From NCBI GenBank assembly GCA_015075425.1, contig JABTUL010000001.1, positions 2,294,001 to 2,358,000 of the forward strand: 64,000 bases of DNA, in the 5' to 3' direction. Below, piece after piece: positions 54,832 to 60,949 of the stretch. The number at the start of each line of letters is the position of its first letter. Within the stretch, counting starts at the first letter, position 1. The notes beneath the pieces were generated by a model. That model ran no database searches. It had not been told where the DNA came from and was given only the letters and a program-made list of their open reading frames with translations. Made by a program: the position numbers and the translations under genes. The DNA comes from Spirochaetales bacterium (GTDB taxonomy: Bacteria > Spirochaetota > Leptospiria > Leptospirales > Leptonemataceae).

Positions 54832-55416
54832 TTGCATTTTTGCACGCCAAGATGCAGATTCTTTCTGAGAGCCGTCCTAACACTGGGCCTGAGCATGGCT
54901 TGCAAGGACAATCAATCCGGATTGATGAATACTCCTTCTAATTTTGAACGCAGAGTCATAAATGGCACCATCTATCGTGTTATCAATCAGGAAGAAGTGA
55001 AGGGCAATCCCGATTTGGCCTGGAACGCCTTCATCGACCTGATAGCACTTGAGGATTACGAATCATTGAGCCAAATCCAAAAGCATGCTCATCTTGCTTT
55101 CTGGTATGAATCCGAAATTCAGAACGGCGGCCATTATCAATACTTTGTCAACCAAGGGACACAGCGTCTTCCGACAGCACTCGAAGCATTGAGGACTCTC
55201 GCTGCGCACGAACAAGCAACGGTCCTTGAAAATGCAGCCCGGACCTTGCATAGGCTGGATACGAGTCCCGAGTCGGTGGAGGATTTCATTGATGCTTCTA
55301 TCAAAAGCAACTTAGCCAAATTTGACGCTGAATATGGAGCGTGTAAAAAGAGCATGAATTTTCATCTACAGAAATACTTGGATCAGAACTATGCGCATTT
55401 TCTTATCGAAGAATAG
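54832..55416 (+). CDS. Cassette 25: DUF4375 lipoprotein
   Basis: A 194-residue protein. The frame has no ATG near its real beginning, but TTG 54832 lies seven bases after a perfect AGGAGG (54819-54824) and gives the signal LHFCTPRCRFFLRAVLTLGLSMACKD with a lipobox-like SMAC. The mature part holds DUF4375 (LALEDYESLSQIQKHAHLAFWYESEIQNGGHYQYFVNQGTQRLPTALEALRTLAAHEQATVLENA), a helical domain often found in immunity-type and cassette genes. The ESEIQNGGHYQYF core is well conserved. Cell-envelope location is inferred from the signal; function unknown. Confidence 0.8.
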   Translation: MHFCTPRCRFFLRAVLTLGLSMACKDNQSGLMNTPSNFERRVINGTIYRVINQEEVKGNPDLAWNAFIDLIALEDYESLSQIQKHAHLAFWYESEIQNGGHYQYFVNQGTQRLPTALEALRTLAAHEQATVLENAARTLHRLDTSPESVEDFIDASIKSNLAKFDAEYGACKKSMNFHLQKYLDQNYAHFLIEE

Positions 55417-55438
55417 CGTATGCTTTTGGCACCGCAGC

Positions 55439-55674
55439 GTATAACTTTGCGGCTTAGCGCTCACTCCCTGCGCCTGCGCTCCGGTCGCTCGGCCCTGGTC
55501 TTCTCCCCGCCACCATTCCGGGAAAAGGGGTTGCAGAAGCTTTGAGGGAAGCCGGAATGGTGACGGGTCGTGCGGATGCGCGCCCGGTTTGGTGGATGCG
55601 TATGGCGCGCACCGCACCAGACAGCGGGCAAATTGGGCCTAGCGGCCCAACTTCGCTAAGCCGCGTCGTTAATC
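55439..55674 (+). repeat. attC25 (alpha family)
   Basis: Closes cassette 25 (TTATACGCCACGGTGCC at 54795 matches GGCACCGCAGCGTATAA). R'' GTATAAC, R' GTTAATC; 236 bp. Confidence 0.9.
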
Positions 55675-55799
55675 GCCATGCCCCTCCGGGTGCGACATGA
55701 CATAATCTGCCTGTTTCTGGACACAAATCGTCCCGTTATTCGGAACATTTCATATTTTTTGACTTGTCGTACCCCGGTAGCATGCCCCATATATTTTAG

Positions 55800-56357
55800 A
55801 TGAGTTCCAAAACTAAAAAAGCCCCGCAGCCAGCCCCTCAGCCGGACGTTGATGTCGGTCGATATCCTCTGACCCCTGACGAGAAAAAGGCTATCATTAT
55901 TGCGGTGGAGTCCGCGTTCATGAAATTGCGGAATCTTTATGAAAGCATTGTTCCCATATTTAATGAATACGGCTTCACTCCTCCTTCGGCTGGAGTGATC
56001 GCCCGGGATCTGTCGGAAAAGATCGAAACATCTATCATCCAACATTGCAAGACCTTTCATCGTGGCCTTGGACATGCGGACTTAGCCCGGGGCAAAGAAC
56101 GCTGGGAAGTCAAGATCTGTAAGAACGGCGGTCTTTCAATCAATCAATCGGCAGTAATTCGTGGCGAGAATTACATCGTGGTTAACTACAAAGATGCTTC
56201 TGTAGTAAAGAAGATTTTTGTTCTCTGGAATGCAAAGGATGAATTTTTTTCGGAGCGGAAATCAAACGCAAATATTCGACACCTTCTCACCGGCGTGGCA
56301 AAGGCCCACATCGAGGAGATATTGGGAGGAAAAAAAGAAGCGGGGCACGGCGATTAA
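55800..56357 (+). CDS. Cassette 26: hypothetical protein, possible PD-(D/E)xK nuclease
   Basis: A 185-residue protein of unknown family. The N-terminus is proline-rich and flexible (SSKTKKAPQPAPQPDVDVGRY), the middle helical (KKAIIIAVESAFMKLRNLYESIVPIFNEYGF). The core ADLARGKERWEVKICKNGGLSINQSAVIRGENYIVVNYKD has a D-x(9)-ExK arrangement seen in restriction-type nucleases. That reading is a guess. The stop TAA lies inside the R'' box, so the gene fills the cassette completely. ATG 55800 has no clear ribosome site; the upstream 125 bases may hold a promoter. Confidence 0.5.
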   Translation: MSSKTKKAPQPAPQPDVDVGRYPLTPDEKKAIIIAVESAFMKLRNLYESIVPIFNEYGFTPPSAGVIARDLSEKIETSIIQHCKTFHRGLGHADLARGKERWEVKICKNGGLSINQSAVIRGENYIVVNYKDASVVKKIFVLWNAKDEFFSERKSNANIRHLLTGVAKAHIEEILGGKKEAGHGD

Positions 56358-56590
56358 CTTTGCGGCTTAGCGCTCACTCCCTTCGCTTGCGCTCCGGTCG
56401 TTCGGCCCTGGTCTTCTCCCCGCCACCATTCCGGGAAAAGGGGTTGCAGAAGCTTTGAGGGAAGCGGGAATGGTGACGGGTCGTGCGGATGCGCGCCCGG
56501 TTTGGTCTATGCGTATGGCGCGCACCGCACCAGACTGCGGGCAAATGCTCGGGCGGTGCCCTCGCACTTCGCTAAGCCGCGTCGTTATCC
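56352..56590 (+). repeat. attC26 (alpha family)
   Basis: Closes cassette 26 (TTAATCGCCATGCCCC at 55669 matches GGGGCACGGCGATTAA). R'' GATTAAC, R' GTTATCC; minor hairpin GGGC-GGT-GCCC; 239 bp. Confidence 0.9.
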
Positions 56591-56722
56591 GGACATGCGC
56601 CGCACGGGTTCATGACAAATAGCGTATCATACCGGGACAGCATTCCTTGCGTATCTCCTGGGTCTCATATTTTTGGACCACCTTCTTGTTGACCTGAAAA
56701 TCTCTGAGATGGATTCCGAGCT

Positions 56723-57034
56723 ATGGGCCGGCGCTATTCCATTGAATTTGCCCGTGCTGCCCTGGATCAGATGGTGGATTTTTCGACGCGCGTCCAGAAT
56801 ATGATTATTGATGGGATCGCCAAGAAATTGAGTTTTGAGCCTGCTTCTGAGACACGTAATCAGAAGCCGCTCCGGCCCAATCAGCTTGCCCCCTGGGAAC
56901 TTCGAATTGGCAAATATCGCGTTTTTTATGATATTGACATGGATAACCACCGTGTTTTCGTATTGGCTGTGGGAATCAAGGAACGGAATGTCCTGTATAT
57001 CGGCGGCAAGGAGATCGGATTTGAAGACAATTGA
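56723..57034 (+). CDS. Cassette 27: RelE/ParE-type toxin
   Basis: A 103-residue RelE/ParE-superfamily protein: MGRRYSIEFARAALDQMVDFSTRVQNMIIDGIAKKLSFEPASETRNQKPLRPNQLAPWELRIGKYRVFYDIDMDNHRVFVLAVGIKERNVLYIGGKEI. The WELRIGKYRVFYDID and VLAVGIKER blocks are the conserved strands of the fold. Members cleave mRNA on the ribosome or poison gyrase; this one cannot be assigned further. The antitoxin start lies within its last 14 bases. Confidence 0.88.
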   Translation: MGRRYSIEFARAALDQMVDFSTRVQNMIIDGIAKKLSFEPASETRNQKPLRPNQLAPWELRIGKYRVFYDIDMDNHRVFVLAVGIKERNVLYIGGKEIGFEDN

Positions 57035-57293
57035 ACTGGCCACGGATTCCGAACTAAATCGGCAAATCAGATCCGTTCGCCGTGAGCCCATTATTCTGAC
57101 ACGTAACGGCAAACCAGTGGCCGCGATCGTCGATTTACCCAACACGGACGCGGCTACAGCTGCACTCGGTTCAGACCCAACGTTCAAAGCCATCATCGAA
57201 AGGTCCAGAAAGCAGGTGAAGAAGAAGGAAACCATTTCTCTCGGTAGTGCAAAACGGTATCTCCAGAAAAAGAATACGGCGCACGCCGGATAA
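57021..57293 (+). CDS. Cassette 27: Phd/YefM-type antitoxin
   Basis: A 90-residue antitoxin starting at TTG 57021, with AAGGAG (57008-57013) seven bases upstream inside the toxin gene. The sequence LKTIELATDSELNRQIRSVRREPIILTRNGKPVAAIVDLPNTDAATAALGSDPTFKAIIERSRKQVKKKETISLG shows the Phd/YefM motif (EPIILTRNGKPVAAIV) followed by a helical toxin-binding tail. It overlaps the toxin stop by 14 bases, so the pair is translationally coupled. The stop TAA falls in the attC R'' box. Confidence 0.85.
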   Translation: MKTIELATDSELNRQIRSVRREPIILTRNGKPVAAIVDLPNTDAATAALGSDPTFKAIIERSRKQVKKKETISLGSAKRYLQKKNTAHAG

Positions 57294-57524
57294 CTTTGCG
57301 GCTTAGCGCTCACTCCCTTCGCTATGCGCTCCGGTCGTTCGGCCCTGGTCTTCTCCCCGCCACCATTCCGGGAAAAGGGGTTGCAGAAGCTTTGAGGAAA
57401 GCCGGAATGGTGTCGGGTCGTGCGGATGCGCGCCCGGTCTGGTCTATGCATATGGCGCGCACCGCACCAGACTGCGGGCAAATTGGGCCTGACGGCCCAA
57501 CTTCGCTAAGCCGCGTCGTTAGTC
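57288..57524 (+). repeat. attC27 (alpha family)
   Basis: Closes cassette 27 (TTATCCGGACATGCGCCG at 56585 matches CGGCGCACGCCGGATAA). R'' GGATAAC, R' GTTAGTC; 237 bp. Confidence 0.9.
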
Positions 57525-57666
57525 GACATGGGGCCGCTTGTGCAGGTGATCATCGGAACGGTCATGATGATTGCTCCATGCAAAGGCCTCCCGTGCAATC
57601 GATACCAGACCGCCGAGATTTTTTGCTTGCTGCTCTACCCATTGCACTGTTTGAGAGCTTTCAGCT

Positions 57667-57863
57667 ATGAATTATGTCCGGTATCTTGATCGGAAGTGGG
57701 CAGCCATTGAAGCGGATTTTGCTCGCCATCACGGAATTTAGATCTCGACAGATCCACAGCAATTAGCTTACTATCATGCTGGGAAGGAAATCTTTCGGCT
57801 AGATAAACGGGGCATCTGCGCCGCCGAGTGGAATATAGCCTATCTTGACATCTCCCAAATGGA
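57667..57863 (+). pseudogene. Cassette 28: truncated gene remnant
   Basis: ATG 57667 reads MNYVRYLDRKWAAIEADFARHHGI, then a TAG at 57739, then continues in frame as ISTDPQQLAYYHAGKEIFRLDKRGICAAEWNIAYLDISQMEV until the duplicated block begins at 57864. The IEADFARHHGI-type segment resembles small phage structural proteins, but I cannot name it. The cassette begins TTAGTCGACATG at 57519 and has lost its own R'' end, so the rest of the gene and half its attC were deleted or overwritten. The 145 bases before the ATG hold nothing I can support. Confidence 0.45.
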
Positions 57864-57951
57864 GGTTTTGGAAGATTTTTATGGGCGCGCACCGCATCGC
57901 GCTTGACCACATTTGCCCTGCGGGCAAACGTCAGGAATCCTATCGTTATGC
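57864..57951 (+). repeat. attC28 (beta family, 3' half only)
   Basis: Only the part from GGTTTTGGAAG to R' GTTATGC is present; the R'' half is missing, so the site cannot fold. It matches attC18 from 48714. Confidence 0.85.
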
Positions 57952-57962
57952 GTAAGCGCCGC

Positions 57963-58799
57963 ATGAAAAGAGTCTATGCAGCAGTAATTGTTACTTTCTT
58001 TGTTATTATATCCTGCTCTTGCTCTGATACTAAATCTCAAGAAGCTCGACCTGACAGAGGTATTTCAGTTCCAGCCAAGCAAACCTTACCAAAATGGCCT
58101 CCTATTTCGGAATTTTCTGGCTGGATGCCTGGCGAATGGGCTTCAGATAGCAACTATCCTTATATCTACTTTGGCTCTTCAACTTTTACCTTCAAATATT
58201 GGGCGACTGCTTTCCCTAATGCTTGCGGTAGCTACAATATTAAGGATTCTAAAGTTCTTCTGAAATTTGAACCCTGCGAAGGCTTGATGGAAGCATTTTC
58301 AAAGCAAGATTGGGAATGCACGCCTTTCTTTCGAGAGCATCCTTTTCTTGATAGGCACGGGCTTGCATGTTGCACTCCACAATGCGGAGGTGAATCAACA
58401 CTGGTTTTGTATAAAGAAAATACAAGCCAGAATCCTGGAGTCAAAACCCAGATAGATGGGGTTGAGGTGCTTACCGTCAAACGCAGTTTTTACAAGCCTA
58501 AGATTGATCTTTTTATTCGTTCCAAACCATCGATTAAATCTCCAATTATCAGCATGAGTGAATATAATGTAAATATGTGCTTGCTAGATAGTTTGAATTC
58601 TAAAGTAGATAAGAACAGATTGCTTGAGGGGACACGCGCTACCATTACCAAGATTGCAGAGACACTTAAGCATGAAAAGATTGAAACAATGGAAGGCACA
58701 TGGAGCTACGTTGATATTTCATTTGAATGCGTTGATAATCCGTTTCAGTTTTATGGCTGGATATATTCTCCTTTGCTAAAACCAGGTCCAGAGTTTTAA
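57963..58799 (+). CDS. Cassette 29: SH3-type lipoprotein (intact copy)
   Basis: A 278-residue protein starting MKRVYAAVIVTFFVIISCSCSDTKSQEARPDRG, a lipoprotein signal with IISC lipobox. The first half is Cys- and Trp-rich (ACGSYNIKDSKVLLKFEPCEGLMEAFSKQDWECTPFFREHPFLDRHGLACCTPQCGGES). The second half is SH3-like (KIDLFIRSKPSIKSPIISMSEYNVNMCLLDSL...GTWSYVDISFECVDNPFQFYGWIYSPLL). ATG 57963 is used; ATG 57948 lies in the R' box. An otherwise near-identical copy at 48813 is frameshifted. AT-rich against its surroundings. Confidence 0.7.
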   Translation: MKRVYAAVIVTFFVIISCSCSDTKSQEARPDRGISVPAKQTLPKWPPISEFSGWMPGEWASDSNYPYIYFGSSTFTFKYWATAFPNACGSYNIKDSKVLLKFEPCEGLMEAFSKQDWECTPFFREHPFLDRHGLACCTPQCGGESTLVLYKENTSQNPGVKTQIDGVEVLTVKRSFYKPKIDLFIRSKPSIKSPIISMSEYNVNMCLLDSLNSKVDKNRLLEGTRATITKIAETLKHEKIETMEGTWSYVDISFECVDNPFQFYGWIYSPLLKPGPEF

Positions 58800-58811
58800 T
58801 GCGGCGCCACC

Positions 58812-59037
58812 GCATAACTTCGTTTTCCCACTGCGGGCTCTCGCTTTGCGCTCGGCCCTTGGTCCTTGCGCTCAGCCTTCGGCTGTCCGGATGAGGCGCT
58901 AATGGGAGGAAGAAAATGCGCCTCACCGGACCGCGCTACGGACAAATTGCAGCATTCGCGGCGCAAACATTTCGGCCTTTGGCCTTCATTTATTGCTTGC
59001 TCAAGGCTGCAACGTTCGGGAAAACTGTGAGTTATTT
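58812..59037 (+). repeat. attC29 (gamma family)
   Basis: Closes cassette 29. Arms GTTTTCCC/GGGAAAAC; central bulged-A hairpin GTCCGG-A-TGAGGCGC/GCGCCTCA-CCGGAC at 58885-58931; R' GTTATTT; 226 bp. Confidence 0.88.
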
Positions 59038-59534
59038 GCAATGCGCCCGAAAGTTATCCGCCGGTCATCCTTGACCGGCGGGAAGAAATCACTTGGCTCC
59101 GTCGGTAGAGATGCAGCATCGGATAGCTTTCTTTCGCGGAAAGAATTTGCTGGGCGGTCAGATTTTTTCCCAGCGGTCCTTTCCTGATGGAAAGATACTT
59201 CCGGAAGAGCCAGAGATTTCGACTTCGGAAAAATTCACCATGAACCCAGGCTCCAAATGCAAGAAAAGAATTTTGCCAAGGAAACGTAAGACAAAGCTCC
59301 GTTGTTTCGCGAGGGTTTCGTGTCCGGAACGCTACTTGCCTTCTTCAAAAGTTCCTTTCATCCTCCGTACGAAAGAAGAAAGCCAGATATCTTTTTCTCG
59401 AATTCCCGGATCATGGATTCCTTTGAACCGCCGGAAGAATAACCCCATTCCCTTGTTCCGCGGAGAGATCCTATTCGGAATCTCTGGGGAGATGGTAAAG
59501 AAAATCATTGGGCCTTCCAATTCACTGGCATAAA
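59032..59534 (+). other. ORF-less cassette NC10, interrupted by prophage
   Basis: First 503 bases of a ~570-bp copy. The opening matches NC8 (CCGCCGGTC/GACCGGCGG stem), the rest matches NC9, so it is a mosaic. It stops after CACTGGCATAAA, where NC9 continues GAGGATGGGCC. Confidence 0.8.
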
Positions 59535-59632
59535 TGTATAGGATCAGGAATAGAATCACGTCAAGTCAGTTAAGTCCAGAATGAAAAAGACGGAAAACGG
59601 CTGATTCTCAGCTTCTTTTCAGCGAAAACCAA

Positions 59633-60634
59633 TCAAAGCTGGCGGTGGCTGCGACAGCTACAGGCAAGTTTTAAAGGGTCCGGGATACTCCGCAGGACCG
59701 GCAGACTTCGCAACAAAATCTGAATTATGGGTGGCACAACTGCGTTTCCCAGCAGCTTGTAGGCCACTTGATCAGACTCCGGCAGGTGGAATGAATCTGG
59801 AAAGCCCATGAGGCGGGCGCATTCCCGGGGCGTCATCCTACGGGGGTTTGCTCCATCCTTCCCTGGGATCAGGATCTCAGATCCATCTTTGTAGTAGCGA
59901 GCCGAAAGAGTCCGTGCCACTCCGTCTGGATCAGCAAGAGAAAAGCCGAATCCATTGCCTGCCTTCCGGTGCTTCTCCCGGTGCGCTTGCAGGTAGGTCC
60001 AGAGCTTGTCCGGTAGAGTGTAGGACGGATCTGGATTTGAATCCAGTATCCCGGTCAGCGACGGTGGCAGTGGCAGGCATTCCAATTCTGCGCAAAGGGC
60101 CTTCAGATAGAAACGGAGATCCACTGGATTGCGGAAACAGACAATGTAAATTCTGGGCCGGCGTTGCGGTACCACGAGGGATGCCTCAAGCTCGGTGACA
60201 TGAATCGTGTACCCGATCGTTTCCAGATCCCGACGAATCTGCCCGAAGACTGCGCCCTTCTGCATAGTGAGAAGGTTACGCACATTTTCCAGCAGTAGAA
60301 AGCGGGGCCGGTGCAGGATCGCTATGCGCAGGATCTCAAGGTACAACTGCCCGCGTGTGTCGTCAAAACCGGATGGGCGCTCCAGGGAACGATGTTTGGC
60401 AATTCCGGCACTGCTGAACGGCTGGCAAGGGAAACCGCCGCAGATCAGGTCGTGGGGAGGAATGGATTCCGCTGCAATCGTAGTGATGTCGCCAAAAGGC
60501 TCCTCTCCAAAGTTGTTGCTATAAGCCATCCGTGCCTTGGCATCAATATCACAGCTGAAGACGATATCGAACCCTTCAATCTCCAGAGCCAGCCGAAAGC
60601 CGCCTATTCCGCAGAAGAGATCAACGGCGCGCAT
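59633..60634 (-). CDS. DNA (cytosine-5)-methyltransferase
   Basis: A 333-residue C5 cytosine methyltransferase. Motif I is DLFCGIGGFRLALE, motif IV GGFPCQPFSSAG with the catalytic Cys, motif VI LLLENVRNLL, motif VIII PQRRPRIYIV, motif IX about RTLSARYYKDGS and motif X YKLLGNAVVPPI. The target-recognition region between VIII and IX is short. No restriction gene is adjacent, so it is probably an orphan protecting phage DNA. It is the last gene of the prophage operon. Its ATG (60634) overlaps the stop of the 70-residue protein by 14 bases. Confidence 0.95.
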   Translation of the reverse strand: MRAVDLFCGIGGFRLALEIEGFDIVFSCDIDAKARMAYSNNFGEEPFGDITTIAAESIPPHDLICGGFPCQPFSSAGIAKHRSLERPSGFDDTRGQLYLEILRIAILHRPRFLLLENVRNLLTMQKGAVFGQIRRDLETIGYTIHVTELEASLVVPQRRPRIYIVCFRNPVDLRFYLKALCAELECLPLPPSLTGILDSNPDPSYTLPDKLWTYLQAHREKHRKAGNGFGFSLADPDGVARTLSARYYKDGSEILIPGKDGANPRRMTPRECARLMGFPDSFHLPESDQVAYKLLGNAVVPPIIQILLRSLPVLRSIPDPLKLACSCRSHRQL

Positions 60635-60833
60635 TCAATAACGCTTGTTTGTAGATATGTGCTTTATTTTCAACATAGTCCAGAGCAGCGGCAAGCAGGC
60701 TTTTAATTCCTCCGAACTTGTAGCTGCAATGTGATCTTCGGCAAATTATGCTCGAGTTGAAATCTGTGAAATGCAGGCATAGCGCGCAATTCCTCCCCTC
60801 TTGGGATCCAAAGCACTGGCGTTTAGAAATCAT
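60621..60833 (-). CDS. Small cysteine-rich protein (70 aa)
   Basis: A 70-residue protein, MISKRQCFGSQEGRNCALCLHFTDFNSSIICRRSHCSYKFGGIKSLLAAALDYVENKAHIYKQALLNARR. Five cysteines and several histidines in the first 40 residues suggest a zinc-binding knuckle, followed by a helix. Its ATG overlaps the stop of the preceding 39-residue gene (ATGA) and its stop overlaps the methyltransferase start. The tight packing supports it as real. Not recognised; it could modulate the neighbouring methyltransferases. Confidence 0.55.
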   Translation of the reverse strand: MISKRQCFGSQEGRNCALCLHFTDFNSSIICRRSHCSYKFGGIKSLLAAALDYVENKAHIYKQALLNARR

Positions 60834-60949
60834 TCTGTCGGCTGGCCTTCACCCTCACAATGAGGGCATGTCGCATATTCGAATTCGGCGGAATCACAAA
60901 AATAATCACCACACTCTATACAGCAGAATTCTTTTTCTTCTTCTTCCAT
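60830..60949 (-). CDS. Tiny zinc-ribbon-like protein (39 aa)
   Basis: Reads MEEEEKEFCCIECGDYFCDSAEFEYATCPHCEGEGQPTE. Two CxxC pairs (CIEC and CPHC) form a zinc-ribbon pattern. It starts immediately after the stop of the N4/N6 methyltransferase (TAA-ATG) and ends in an ATGA overlap with the next gene, within one operon. Preceded by AAAGG. Small zinc ribbons of this kind are common in phage early operons. Confidence 0.6.
   Translation of the reverse strand: MEEEEKEFCCIECGDYFCDSAEFEYATCPHCEGEGQPTE

Larger units (their letters stand above)
30384..59534 (+). mobile_element. Chromosomal integron with 30 cassettes or fragments
   Basis: A tyrosine integrase, an attI-like junction at 31685/31686 and 29 attC sites define an array of about 28 kb. 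The proof of structure is that the first 7-20 bases of each cassette are the reverse complement of the R'' end of that cassette's own attC, as required for a circularised cassette. For example TTAGACGCC at 37381 pairs with GGCGTCTAA at 37991. Cassette contents differ widely in base composition. Most cargo runs rightward; the HEPN-ParA and mazEF cassettes run leftward. The array is cut on the right by a Mu-like prophage at 59535. Confidence 0.92.

Noticed and set aside
32335-57524. Recurring ORFs of 60-90 codons on both strands across attC sites (for example proteins starting MPAVWCGARHTH or MRSGSSGRRTLRGTAHQ)
   Set aside because: They lie inside GC-rich palindromic attC sequence, appear in several frames at once and have no ribosome sites. 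The conserved feature is the DNA fold, not the protein.
57530-57666. Minus-strand reading VQWVEQQAKNLGGLVSIAREAFAWSN in cassette 28
   Set aside because: Short, no start or ribosome site, and lies in a truncated cassette; not enough to call a gene.
32335-59037. CRISPR array
   Set aside because: The repeats are 200-240 bp palindromic attC sites separated by variable, mostly coding cassettes; there are no short direct repeats with uniform spacers and no cas genes.
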